Positions 35,533-44,648 of a stretch of DNA of 50,710 nt are shown one piece after another (within the stretch, counting starts at the first letter, position 1; every line of letters begins with the position of its first letter). Made by a program: the position numbers and the translations under genes. Source of the stretch: an uncultured Ulvibacter sp. (GTDB taxonomy: Bacteria > Bacteroidota > Bacteroidia > Flavobacteriales > Flavobacteriaceae); contig CAJXZB010000022.1 in NCBI GenBank assembly GCA_913063405.1, positions 1-50,710 on the forward strand, read 5' to 3'. Below the pieces are notes generated by a model. It did no database searches and had not been told where the DNA came from. It worked only from the letters and a program-made list of their open reading frames with translations.

Positions 35533-36287
35533 CTAATCTTGAAATATCAAGTGACCTGTGTAAATTTCTTCAACCTCCACCGTGGTAGGGCGATTTAAAG
35601 TAATCACATCTCCAGTTCCTCAATAATTCCAGATATTTTTTCCAGTGGATTAACAATCATCTTATTGGCGCTAACTTGAAGTATGCTTAAATCATTAATA
35701 AGGAGATTCGCACACTCAAATCTGGGGTTCTCATCGGTAAAACTTAACCTAGCTCTGGAAGCATTTCCTGAAATATAAAAAACGCTTTGCCCGTTTGCTG
35801 AAACGTTAAGCTCGTCACAATCAATATTCAAATAAAAATCTCCTCCTTTCCTAACGTCATCTATACCTCCTGAAGTATTGCTGACTAAAAGTAATTCTGG
35901 AAAAACCAACACACCTTCACTAGAAATATCAAAGGATGAACTATTCCGAATTTCTGTGAGATTTGGCACAGTAACAATGGCCTTTGTAAACCCATAACCC
36001 CTTAATAGATTACATTTGCTGCTATCTTTTATAACCAAGATTTTTCCTTCGACTGTTACCGTAATATCATTTAATAGATTTTCTCCTGTTTCTAAAAAAA
36101 CACTTTGAACGGATCCCTGTTTGATTACCAGCGAGACCTCGCCTTCAATACGAACTTTGGTGAATTCCGAAACATCGAAAGAGGTTTCTATAATTGTACC
36201 TTCTGCTTGAAAACAGTCGTTTCCGATTTCAGAGTTGCAAGCAACTAGAAAAATTAACAACACCATGTAATAACTTTTTTCCATCAT
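35533..36287 (-). pseudogene. GIN-domain lipoprotein, second copy, frameshifted near the end
   Basis: The gene starts at the ATG at 36287 (MMEKSYYMVLLIFLVACN; lipobox LVAC) and closely follows its paralogue (VETGENLLNDITV, LTEIRNSSSFDIS). Near 35615 one G is missing. The frame ends early (ISGIIEELEM), while the other frame continues GDVITLNRPTTVEVEEIYTGHLIFQD to TAG at 35533, matching the paralogue tail GDVISKNRPPVVEVEELFRG. About 25 residues are lost in the shifted product. It begins 1 base after the end of its broken PagL-like partner. Confidence 0.75.
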
Positions 36288-36288
36288 T

Positions 36289-37385
36289 CTAAATACGAAT
36301 TCCAACACCAAGTTCAATTGCTTCGGCTTTAGCCCCGTGCGATTTTCAAAGTCACTTCACCAAAAACATGTTGGCTAATATAATAATTTAACCCAGCTCT
36401 CAAGTAGGTCCTGCCTTCAAAATCATATGGATAATATATATAATATCCGAACTGAGTAACCACAGCTAGCTTATCAATATGTAACTCGTGACCTGCAAAA
36501 AACCACCCTTTTATAATCCTCATCACCAGTAATACCTCTATTAGGAAAAGCGGCAGCAATGTATTCTACTTCTTTTTGTAAAAATTTTGAAAAGAAAGCA
36601 TCGGCTCCTAATTGAATACTATTCAAAAAACTAAGGCGCTTATTTGCATATACAGATACAACACCAAAAGGTTGCTGTCCTAGACCAATAAAGTCGCTTT
36701 CATTAACACCTCCACGAAGCATAAAGCTGAACTGCAGTGGTTTTGAAAACGTTGAAAAGGGTACTGTTTTTCTATACACAGTTGTGTTTTCTGCATCAAA
36801 GTCATAATTAACCCCTAGATTAACAGCGAGAATATTGGTACTAGAATTGGGGTCCTTTAGATTCGCATTCGAGTAATGTATCATCGTTATCCCAGCTTGC
36901 AATCCAAAGCCATAAAATAAATTTTGTTTTGAATAGTTGAGTATTAAGTAGGTGGAGTTCATAAAATGACTTCCGTACGCATTATTCTTAAAATTAGCAT
37001 CCAAATCGAAAGGATTGGTATTATAAGTAATTCCAGTTCCCAATCTAAGAAGCAGGTTTCTTTTAAAAAAATAAAAGTTATAATGCCCGTGCATCCCATA
37101 ATTTTCTCCTAATACTGGTTTATGTGGATTCTGATATAAAAATGAAAACCCCCAATCTGGATAATTATAAGTCCTCTCCCAACGTTTTTTTCCAAAAGTC
37201 CTTCGATTGTAACTTAGAATCAAGCCTTCTGGATGATTCTTTATCAAATGTGAGATATCTTTGTTATGTATTAAAATCGTTCCGTAAAAGTAATTTTCAT
37301 CCACAAAAAAAGAAGCGTCCTCGTTTTCCTGAGAAAATAAGGTACCACATAGAAGTAATAGTACATAAACTAATTTCTGGGACAT
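36289..37385 (-). pseudogene. PagL-like acyloxyacyl hydrolase, second copy, two frameshifts
   Basis: The gene starts at 37385 with a signal peptide (ending GTLFSQ) and keeps MIHYSNANLKDPNSSTN with the His-x-Ser pair. After GITGDEDYKRV an extra T in a T-run (near 36500) shifts the frame. The other frame continues AGHELHIDKLAVVTQFGYYIYY. Near 36340 an extra G in GGGG shifts it again, before AKAEAIELGVGIRI and TAG at 36289. The paralogue (34398-35507) reads straight through both sites (GHELRFGKLGVVTQ, AKAEGIEFGLGIRI). The C-terminal barrel strands are lost, so the product is unlikely to insert properly. Confidence 0.8.
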
Positions 37386-37411
37386 GGAAGCAAATTAAAG
37401 GAATCTTAGAC

Positions 37412-38359
37412 TTATTTAAAAGGTAAGTTCGACAAATCAACATTCCCGCCCGAAATAATTATACCAACCTTTTTATTTCTGAAATGTTCTTTTTCCTTTA
37501 ACAAGGCAGCGAAAGGTACAGCGCTAGAGGGCTCTACAACAATTTTCATACGCTCCCAAATCAACCTCATGGCAGCAACAATTTCACTTTCTTCAACTCT
37601 AATAATTTGTTCGACGAGCTCCTTGATTATTGGAAAATTAATATCGCCGAGGTTTGTTCGTAATCCATCGGCAATAGTTTGAGTACCGTGATTGGTTTCA
37701 ATAATTCCACTTTTCAAAGAACGATAGGCATCATCCATGTTGGCCGGTTCGCCTCCAATAGTTTTACAACTAGTTCCGAAATAATAAGTAGCAAGAGCGG
37801 TTCCAGCAATAAGACCTCCACCACCAATAGGTGTAAATATAAAATCAAGATCCGTCTGATCTTGAAGTAATTCTATGGCCGCAGTGCCTTGACCCAGAAT
37901 CACATTCGTATTATTTGAAGGATGTAAAAAAGTAGCTCCCGTCTTTTCAACAACTCTAGTGGCTTCTGCCGCTCGGGCTAGCAATGTAGGCTCCGATTCG
38001 GTAATAAGGCCTCCATAGCTCCTAACTGCTTCCTTTTTTACTGTGGGAGCGTTTGATGGCATTACAATATAGGCAGGAACTCCCAAGTTCTTTGCAGCTA
38101 ACGACAATGCCTGAGCAAAATTTCCCGAGGAATGCGTTACTACTCCTTTTTTCCTGTATTCATCGTTTAATTGCAATATAGCATTTATAGCACCTCGCAT
38201 TTTAAATGCTCCCATCTTCTGAAAATTTTCACACTTAAAATACACTTTCGCACTTGAGATTTCATTTAACACAGAAGAAGTAAGTACTGGGGTACGATGT
38301 ACATGTGAACATACCTGATCATATGATTCCTGTAATCTCTTTTTTGAAGGAAGTAACAT
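37412..38359 (-). CDS. PLP-dependent threonine/serine dehydratase or serine racemase family
   Basis: The 315-residue fold type II PLP enzyme has the cofactor Lys in MGAFKMRGAINAIL, the phosphate loop GGGGLIAGTALA, SSGNFAQALSLAAKN and a C-terminal IISGGNVDL. There is no C-terminal ACT domain, so it is not the biosynthetic IlvA with isoleucine feedback. Catabolic threonine dehydratase, serine racemase and threo-3-hydroxyaspartate ammonia-lyase share this architecture and cannot be separated by eye. It follows cysH by 44 bases and has its own promoter-like sequence. Confidence 0.82.
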   Translation of the reverse strand: MLLPSKKRLQESYDQVCSHVHRTPVLTSSVLNEISSAKVYFKCENFQKMGAFKMRGAINAILQLNDEYRKKGVVTHSSGNFAQALSLAAKNLGVPAYIVMPSNAPTVKKEAVRSYGGLITESEPTLLARAAEATRVVEKTGATFLHPSNNTNVILGQGTAAIELLQDQTDLDFIFTPIGGGGLIAGTALATYYFGTSCKTIGGEPANMDDAYRSLKSGIIETNHGTQTIADGLRTNLGDINFPIIKELVEQIIRVEESEIVAAMRLIWERMKIVVEPSSAVPFAALLKEKEHFRNKKVGIIISGGNVDLSNLPFK

Positions 38360-38366
38360 AAGAGTC

Positions 38367-38395
38367 TAAAACTACAAAATCTCCAACAAAAACAA
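38367..38395 (-). promoter_or_regulatory. Candidate promoter of the PLP dehydratase gene
   Basis: On the minus strand TTG (38395-38393), an 18-base spacer and TAGTTTTA (38374-38367, one mismatch to TAnnTTTG) lie 7 bases upstream of the ATG. Confidence 0.35.
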
Positions 38396-38403
38396 TGACA
38401 CAT

Positions 38404-39030
38404 TTATGAACGTAACTGAATACCACATTCTCCTTTCGAGTTCATCTTTAACGGATCAAAATAATCGTATTCGACAGGGAGCTTATGTTGTTTCAAATAC
38501 GCTTTAATCTCATCATCGCTATAATGATAAAATGGGCTAACCCTTAAAATACCATCATTGGTCAAACTAAATACATCCAATTGATTCCTATATGCGGTTT
38601 GATTTTTTCGAACTGTGGTAAACCAAACATCGGGTCGATACTTATTCATAGCTCGTTCAAAAGGCTCTAATTTTACATTTCGAGCCAAGTCATCACTATA
38701 CAAAGAACCGCCATCTTCCATAAATGTTTCCGGCTGTAACATCGCGCTTTGAATTTTAGGTTTAAATACCTCTATTTTTAGTTTAAGTTCCTCAATCAAG
38801 TCTTGTGCATGTCTATGAGTAGCGGCTGTATTGAATCCGGTGTCACACCAGACCACTTGAGTATCTTGTCTTACTTTTGTCACCGCCGACAAAATTGCAG
38901 CAGAATGGGCTCCAAAACTTGTAGTAATCAAGGGGTTTTTAGCAAACCCAAGTACAAAATTTACAATAGTTTCCGCATCATCCTCTTTAACACTATTGTT
39001 AAGTAATGGAATGTTTTTATCTGTCATCAT
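38404..39030 (-). CDS. cysH: Phosphoadenylyl-sulfate (PAPS/APS) reductase family protein
   Basis: CysH reduces activated sulfate to sulfite in assimilation. The 208-residue protein has the adenylyl-sulfate loop TTSFGAHSAAIL, VVWCDTGFNTAATHRHA, and the catalytic tail GECGIQL (ECGIHL in most). WFTTVRKNQTAYR is the usual conserved block. The four-Cys pairs that bind 4Fe-4S in APS reductases are not seen, which favours PAPS as substrate. Two adjacent ATGs start it. The usual partners (cysD, cysN, sulfite reductase) are absent on either side. An inverted repeat lies 10 bases upstream. Confidence 0.88.
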   Translation of the reverse strand: MMTDKNIPLLNNSVKEDDAETIVNFVLGFAKNPLITTSFGAHSAAILSAVTKVRQDTQVVWCDTGFNTAATHRHAQDLIEELKLKIEVFKPKIQSAMLQPETFMEDGGSLYSDDLARNVKLEPFERAMNKYRPDVWFTTVRKNQTAYRNQLDVFSLTNDGILRVSPFYHYSDDEIKAYLKQHKLPVEYDYFDPLKMNSKGECGIQLRS

Positions 39031-39039
39031 AAAAATAAA

Positions 39040-39066
39040 TTTATCCTATAGGATTAGTAGGATAAA
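39040..39066. promoter_or_regulatory. 9-bp inverted repeat between rrf2-type gene and cysH
   Basis: TTTATCCTA (39040-39048) and TAGGATAAA (39058-39066) are perfect inverted repeats separated by 9 bases. The spacer TAGGATTAG contains a further TAGGA. It lies just downstream of a TAATTTCG box on the cysH strand. It has the look of an operator, most simply for the adjacent Rrf2-type regulator. Confidence 0.6.
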
Positions 39067-39104
39067 CGAAATTAATAGTAATATATCTTCTAATCTAGTA
39101 AATC

Positions 39105-39521
39105 TTAAATTTTATTAATTAAATCTTCAAGGGAAGTATTTTCAAGTATTCGAAGGTTACTGTCTCTTACCTGAATCATTAGGCCATGAACGCTACACTT
39201 GTCCTCATCAGGACAATCGTCACATTTTTCATAAAAGTTCAAACTCACACAAGGAACGAGCGCAATTGGTCCCTCTAAAACTCTATAGACCTCGGCTATC
39301 GATATATCTTTAGCTTCCTTAAGCAAGTAATAGCCTCCACCCTTACCTTTTTTAGATCCCAAAAATCCTGCTTTTCTAAGAGTAAGCAGTATGCTTTCTA
39401 AGAATTTTAAAGAAATGTTCTCGGCCGTTGAGATCACCGAAATTTGTACCGGTGCGTCCTCCTCACATCTCGCAAGATATGAGAGCGCCTTAAGTCCGTA
39501 TTTTGTTTTTCTTGAAAGCAT
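39105..39521 (-). CDS. Rrf2 family transcriptional regulator
   Basis: The 138-residue protein has an N-terminal winged helix (LSRKTKYGLKALSYLARCEED, ISLKFLESILLTLRKAGFLGSKKGKGGGYYL) and a C-terminal Cys cluster (VPCVSLNFYEKCDDCPDEDKCSVH) of the kind that binds an iron-sulfur centre in IscR/NsrR or senses thiol status in CymR. Its location between metF and cysH suggests control of sulfur assimilation. It has 32 bases to metF upstream and may be part of the methionine transcript. The inverted repeat before cysH is a likely target. Confidence 0.88.
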   Translation of the reverse strand: MLSRKTKYGLKALSYLARCEEDAPVQISVISTAENISLKFLESILLTLRKAGFLGSKKGKGGGYYLLKEAKDISIAEVYRVLEGPIALVPCVSLNFYEKCDDCPDEDKCSVHGLMIQVRDSNLRILENTSLEDLINKI

Positions 39522-39553
39522 TCTTTGGGTTAAAAGTAATTAATTTTTATCCA

Positions 39554-40510
39554 TTAAAACAATTCCATCGCAATAGACCGTATATTATCACTTTTACCCA
39601 TGGAATAATAGTGTAAAAATGGAATGTTACCTGTCATCAACTCTTTACTTTGTGCGACACACCATTCCACACCAACTTGTCGAACTGCAGCGTTATCCTT
39701 GCACTTCAACACTTCTTTAATTAGCTCTTCCGGCAAGTCTGCATTGAAACGCTGTGGAATAACATTCAGTTGCTTTTTTGTGGATAACGGTTTTAATCCT
39801 GGTATGATTGGTACGGTAATTCCTTCCGACCTACATTTATCCACAAAACTAAAGTACTTTTTATTGTCAAAAAACATTTGCGTGACCACATAAGATGCGC
39901 CATTTTTTATCTTCTTTTTCAGAAAGTGTACATCGCTGTCTAAATTTGGTGCTTCTAGATGCTTTTCAGGGTACCCAGCAACACCAATACAAAAATCGGT
40001 TGGTGTAGAATTTTGCAACTCTACATCTAGATAATCTCCATTATTCAGATCGGTAATCTGTGTAACCAAATCACTAGCATATGAATGCCCGTCCTTTTCG
40101 GCTGTAAAATAGGTCTCACTCTTTACAGCATCCCCTCGAAGCGCCATTACATTGTCAATTCCTAAAAACCCTAGATCGATTAAAAAATTCTCAGTGTCTT
40201 CCTTACTAAAACCACCGCATAATATGTGCGGAATGGCATCTACATTGTATTTATTTTGAATCGCCGCACAAATACCAACTGTTCCTGGTCGTTTTCTAAC
40301 GACCTTTTTTTGAAGCAGTCCGTTTTCCTGTTCCTCATAAACATATTCTTCACGATGATAGGTAACATCAATAAAGGGTGGGTTAAATTCCATTAATGGA
40401 TCGATCCCATCAAAAATTGATTGAATATTCTGCCCTTTCAAAGGGGGTAAAATCTCAAAGGAAAACTGTGTTTTACCATTTGCTTTTTCTATATGTTCTA
40501 TAACCTTCAT
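39554..40510 (-). CDS. metF: Methylenetetrahydrofolate reductase
   Basis: MetF reduces 5,10-methylene-THF to 5-methyl-THF, the methyl donor for MetH. The 318-residue protein has the TIM-barrel motifs FSFEILPPLKGQ with the catalytic Glu, IDVTYHREEY, ALRGD, YVVTQMFFDNKKYFSF and IPGLKPLS. Its ATG directly abuts the MetH C-terminal stop (0-base gap), so it is translationally close-coupled to metH. Confidence 0.95.
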   Translation of the reverse strand: MKVIEHIEKANGKTQFSFEILPPLKGQNIQSIFDGIDPLMEFNPPFIDVTYHREEYVYEEQENGLLQKKVVRKRPGTVGICAAIQNKYNVDAIPHILCGGFSKEDTENFLIDLGFLGIDNVMALRGDAVKSETYFTAEKDGHSYASDLVTQITDLNNGDYLDVELQNSTPTDFCIGVAGYPEKHLEAPNLDSDVHFLKKKIKNGASYVVTQMFFDNKKYFSFVDKCRSEGITVPIIPGLKPLSTKKQLNVIPQRFNADLPEELIKEVLKCKDNAAVRQVGVEWCVAQSKELMTGNIPFLHYYSMGKSDNIRSIAMELF

Positions 40511-43201
40511 TTAATCTGCAATATTTGTTCGGAGCCATTTTTTGGCCAATTCAAAATCTATATTTTTTCTTGCTGCAAAATCCATAACCTGGTCTTCCTT
40601 TATTTTTCCAAGCCCAAAATAACGAGCGTCCAAGTTTCCAAAGTAATAGCCAGAAACTGAAGCAGCAGGCCACATAGCAAGACTTTCTGTTAAACTTACT
40701 CCAATTCGTTTCTCGACGTCCAAAACATTCCAAATCGTCTTTTTTTCTAGATGATCTGGGCAAGCGGGATATCCTGGAGCAGGTCGGATTCCCTTATAAC
40801 TTTCTTTAATCAATTCATCATTAGACAAAGACTCATTTTCTGCATAACCCCAATGCTTTGTTCTCACCTCTTTATGCAAATACTCAGCAAATGCCTCGGC
40901 TAATCTGTCTGCCAACGCCTTTACCATTATAGCATTGTAATCATCGTGCTTTGCTTCATAGGCTTCAGCCAGTTCTTTGGTTCCAAAACCCGTAGAAACA
41001 CAAAAACAACCCACATAATCCTGTATGCAACTTTCCTTGGGCGCAACGAAATCTGATAAAGCAATATTAGGACGTCCTTCTGCTTTTTTACTTTGTTGAC
41101 GAAGCGTTCTAAAAAATTCTATTTCTTCGGAAGCAGTAACAATTTGAATATCATCCTCATTTACGGTATTCGCTTCAAAGAGTCCGAAAACCGCTTTCGC
41201 TATCAATAATTTTTCAGAAATAATCTTCTGAAGCATTTCCTTAGCATCGGCAAACAATTCTGAAGCCTGTTCTCCAACAATTTTATCTGTCAAAATCTTA
41301 GGGTAACGTCCGTGCAAATCCCAACTGCGGAAAAACGGACTCCAATCGATAAACTCCTCAAGCAAACTAAGATCAAAATTCTCCAATGTTTGAACACCAA
41401 GTTGTTTTGGTCTTGTAATTTGCGAAGCTTTCCAATCAACTTTAAGCTTATTCCTTCGAGCCTCATTAATGGAAATGTATTCTTTAACTGTTTGACGCTT
41501 CAAAAAGTTCTCTCTAAAAACCGCATAATCTTCCTTAAGCGTATCTTTATAATTGGTCGAGGTTTCCTTCTTAAGTAAATCACCAACAATCGTAACCGCT
41601 CTGGAAGCATCGTTAACGTGCACCACAGCGTTCTCGTACTGAGGATCTATTTTCACAGCGGTATGCGCCTTGCTTGTAGTGGCTCCACCAATTAACAGCG
41701 GGACACTAAAATCTTGCCGTTGCATCTCTTTAGCCAAAAACACCATCTCATCCAAAGAAGGTGTTATTAGACCACTGAGGCCAATCACATCCACCTGTTT
41801 TGCTTTAGCCTCAGCAATGATTTTTTCTGGTGGAACCATTACCCCAAGGTCGACGATTTCATAGTTATTGCAAGCCAGTACCACGCTAACAATATTTTTA
41901 CCAATATCATGCACATCGCCTTTTACAGTTGCCATCAAGATCTTACCATTTGTTTCAGAAATTCCATCCTTACTAGCCTCAATAAAAGGAAGCAAATAGG
42001 CCACAGCCCTCTTCATAACCCTTGCCGATTTCACGACCTGCGGAAGAAACATTTTCCCACTTCCAAAAAGGTCACCAACAACGTTCATCCCTATCATTAA
42101 ATGACCTTCAATAACTTCAATTGGTCTTGAAACATTTAAACGAGCTTCTTCAACATCAGCAACGATATATTCATCTATTCCTTTTACCAATGCTCTAGTT
42201 ATTCTATTCTGAAGCGATTCTTCTCTCCAAGAAAGGTCCACCTTTCTTTCTTTTGAAGTACCTACTACTGTTTCAGCAAGCTCTAACAAACGCTCTGTAG
42301 CATCTTCCCGTCTATCTAGCATTACATCTTCCACATGTTCCAGTAAGTCTTTAGGAATATCATCATACACCTCTAGCATGGTAGGGTTTACAATTCCCAT
42401 ATTCATTCCCGCCTGGATGGCATGGTACAAGAATACCGAATGCATCGCTTCGCGTACACTTGTATTTCCTCTAAAACTAAAAGATACGTTGCTAACACCA
42501 CCACTCACGTTACAATAAGGAAGATTCTCCCGAACCCATTGAGTCGCTTCAATAAAATCAATAGCGTTTCTACGATGCTCGTCCATACCTGTAGCAACTG
42601 GAAAAATATTTAGATCGAAAATAATATCCTCGGGTTTAAATTTCACTTGGTTCACCAATATATCATAACTGCGTTTCGCAATCTCACATCGACGTTCATA
42701 ATTATCTGCTTGGCCCGCTTCATCAAAGGCCATAATAATTACGGCGGCTCCATAGCGCTTAATTAGCTTGGCTTGGTGAATGAAAATTTCCTCCCCTTCT
42801 TTTAAACTAATAGAATTTACAACACACTTTCCTTGCACCACTTGTAACCCAGCTTCAATAATTTCCCATTTTGAACTATCGATCATAATAGGAACTCTGG
42901 AAATATCTGGTTCAGCAATAACTAGATTTAGAAACCTCACCATAGCTTCCTTTCCGTCAATAAGCCCATCATCCATATTAATATCGATAACCTGAGCTCC
43001 TCCTTCAACTTGGTGCCGTGCAACACTCAAAGCTTCTTCAAAATTTTCTTCTTTAATCAAGCGAAGAAACTTTTTAGAACCGGCAACATTTGTACGTTCA
43101 CCAACATTGATAAAATTACTTTCTGGTGTAACAACTAATGGTTCCAAACCTGATAACTTCAGGTACCTCTTTTCTTTTATTTGAATCGTATTGTCTTGCA
43201 T
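40511..43201 (-). CDS. metH: Methionine synthase, cobalamin-dependent, C-terminal part (pterin, B12, activation)
   Basis: The 896-residue protein holds three MetH modules: the pterin-binding barrel (about 15-300; [14 protein letters not shown]), the cobalamin domain (about 330-560; [17 protein letters not shown] with the DxHxxG His that ligates cobalt) and the SAM-dependent reactivation domain (about 570-896; [12 protein letters not shown]). The homocysteine-binding module is the separate gene at 43220-44221, 18 bases upstream. Split metH is usual in Bacteroidota. With metF it forms the methyl branch of the operon under the SAM riboswitch. Confidence 0.94.
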   Translation of the reverse strand: MQDNTIQIKEKRYLKLSGLEPLVVTPESNFINVGERTNVAGSKKFLRLIKEENFEEALSVARHQVEGGAQVIDINMDDGLIDGKEAMVRFLNLVIAEPDISRVPIMIDSSKWEIIEAGLQVVQGKCVVNSISLKEGEEIFIHQAKLIKRYGAAVIIMAFDEAGQADNYERRCEIAKRSYDILVNQVKFKPEDIIFDLNIFPVATGMDEHRRNAIDFIEATQWVRENLPYCNVSGGVSNVSFSFRGNTSVREAMHSVFLYHAIQAGMNMGIVNPTMLEVYDDIPKDLLEHVEDVMLDRREDATERLLELAETVVGTSKERKVDLSWREESLQNRITRALVKGIDEYIVADVEEARLNVSRPIEVIEGHLMIGMNVVGDLFGSGKMFLPQVVKSARVMKRAVAYLLPFIEASKDGISETNGKILMATVKGDVHDIGKNIVSVVLACNNYEIVDLGVMVPPEKIIAEAKAKQVDVIGLSGLITPSLDEMVFLAKEMQRQDFSVPLLIGGATTSKAHTAVKIDPQYENAVVHVNDASRAVTIVGDLLKKETSTNYKDTLKEDYAVFRENFLKRQTVKEYISINEARRNKLKVDWKASQITRPKQLGVQTLENFDLSLLEEFIDWSPFFRSWDLHGRYPKILTDKIVGEQASELFADAKEMLQKIISEKLLIAKAVFGLFEANTVNEDDIQIVTASEEIEFFRTLRQQSKKAEGRPNIALSDFVAPKESCIQDYVGCFCVSTGFGTKELAEAYEAKHDDYNAIMVKALADRLAEAFAEYLHKEVRTKHWGYAENESLSNDELIKESYKGIRPAPGYPACPDHLEKKTIWNVLDVEKRIGVSLTESLAMWPAASVSGYYFGNLDARYFGLGKIKEDQVMDFAARKNIDFELAKKWLRTNIAD

Positions 43202-43219
43202 TAGTCGTGAGATCGGTAT

Positions 43220-44221
43220 TTATTTGTTATAAGAGAATTTCCTAGGTTCAACTCCCGAAGCTATTCCAGCTATCGCCTTTATATGTTCGGGTGTTGTACC
43301 GCAGCATCCACCAATAATATTAATCAATCCTTTTTCCAAATATTCATTTACTTGAGATGCCATTTGTTCTGGGCTTTCATCATATTCTCCAAATGCATTA
43401 GGCAAGCCAGCATTGGGATGTGCTGATATTGCCAACTGGGTACGTTTGGATACTACCTCGAGATGCGGCGTAAGCTGCTTTGCTCCTAAGGCGCAATTAA
43501 AACCAACACTTAACAATGGGATGTGAGAAACAGAAATTAAAAATGCTTCTGCTGTTTGCCCCGAAAGCGTGCGTCCAGAAGCATCGGTAATTGTACCACT
43601 TATCATAACAGGGACATCAATATTCCGTTCCTCCTTTATTTCTTCAATGGCAAACAATGCGGCTTTTGCATTTAAGGTATCAAACACGGTTTCCACGAGT
43701 AAGATATCAACACCTCCGTCAATAAGACCTTCGGCCTGTTGTTTATAAGCAATTCGCAGTTCGTCGAAACTAATCGCTCTGAAACCTGGATCATTTACAT
43801 CTGGCGACATACTAGCGGTTTTATTGGTAGGTCCTATGGCGCCTGCAACAAAACGTGGTTTGTTAAGCTCTTTTTTAGAAATTGCATCCGCAACATTTTT
43901 GGCAATTTTAGCCGATTCAAAATTAAGTTCATATACTAAATCTTCCATATCATAATCTGCCATGGCAATTGTGGTACTGGAAAACGTATTAGTTTCGACA
44001 ATATCAGCTCCGGCCTCAAAATACAAGCGGTGCACTTCTTCGATTGCCTGTGGTTGCGTTAGTGACAGTAAATCATTATTGCCTTTCACAGACTTGTGAA
44101 AACCTTTAAAACGTTCGCCTCTAAAATCATCTTCAGAAAATTTATAGCGCTGCAACATGGTACCCATGGCACCATCAAGAATCAAGATTCGATTTTGCAT
44201 TGCTTTTAGTAATTCACTCAT
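43220..44221 (-). CDS. metH: Methionine synthase, homocysteine-binding N-terminal part
   Basis: The protein has 333 residues from the ATG at 44221, chosen because it overlaps the OsmC stop as ATGA and gives MSELLKAMQNRILILDGAMGTMLQRY. It is the Hcy/Zn barrel of MetH; the zinc ligands are visible as Cys in VGFNCALGA and the Cys pair in IGGCCGTTPEHI. GPTNKTASMSPD is a typical block. It works with the larger MetH protein encoded immediately downstream. Alone the domain could act on other methyl donors, but the context makes MetH clear. Confidence 0.93.
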   Translation of the reverse strand: MSELLKAMQNRILILDGAMGTMLQRYKFSEDDFRGERFKGFHKSVKGNNDLLSLTQPQAIEEVHRLYFEAGADIVETNTFSSTTIAMADYDMEDLVYELNFESAKIAKNVADAISKKELNKPRFVAGAIGPTNKTASMSPDVNDPGFRAISFDELRIAYKQQAEGLIDGGVDILLVETVFDTLNAKAALFAIEEIKEERNIDVPVMISGTITDASGRTLSGQTAEAFLISVSHIPLLSVGFNCALGAKQLTPHLEVVSKRTQLAISAHPNAGLPNAFGEYDESPEQMASQVNEYLEKGLINIIGGCCGTTPEHIKAIAGIASGVEPRKFSYNK

Positions 44222-44637
44222 ATTGGTTTTCCGTTTAAAACTATTTTGTAGGTAACCTTTACACAGCCTTCCATGGTAATAGAAACTGAACAATACTTCT
44301 CAAAACTGAGAGACGCAGCTCTTTTTACCTTTTCAGGGTTGATATCTCCTTCCAAATAGATGATCACATGAACCGATTCGAAAGGCTTGGCTTCTTTTAC
44401 CTCTTTCCGTATTCCTTCAACTTCAATTTTATACGAAGCCACAACTTGACGTTGTTTTTTCAGAATTGAAATAATATCAATGGCATTGCATCCTCCAATT
44501 CCCATAAGCAACAACTCCATAGGGCTTGCACCTTTTGTAACTTCGTCGGTTTTACTATCGATGTAAACAGGTACATCGCCCCCCCCTTTGGCTTCAAAAA
44601 GGAAATTGTCATTGATTCTGTTTAGTGTAACCTTCAT
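44218..44637 (-). CDS. OsmC family thiol-dependent protein
   Basis: The 139-residue protein has the two conserved Cys of the OsmC/Ohr fold: GIGGCNAIDIISILKKQR at about 50-67 and FEKYCSVSITME near the C terminus. Related proteins reduce organic hydroperoxides, and some flavobacterial members lie in methionine or sulfur operons without known substrate. Its stop overlaps the downstream metH start by 4 bases (ATGA), and it follows the homoserine dehydrogenase by 11 bases. Confidence 0.9.
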   Translation of the reverse strand: MKVTLNRINDNFLFEAKGGGDVPVYIDSKTDEVTKGASPMELLLMGIGGCNAIDIISILKKQRQVVASYKIEVEGIRKEVKEAKPFESVHVIIYLEGDINPEKVKRAASLSFEKYCSVSITMEGCVKVTYKIVLNGKPI

Positions 44638-44648
44638 ATATTATTATT

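Noticed and set aside
36474..36559. Two separate overlapping genes in the second PagL-like copy
   Set aside because: Alignment by eye with the intact paralogue shows that both frames belong to one protein split by an extra T.
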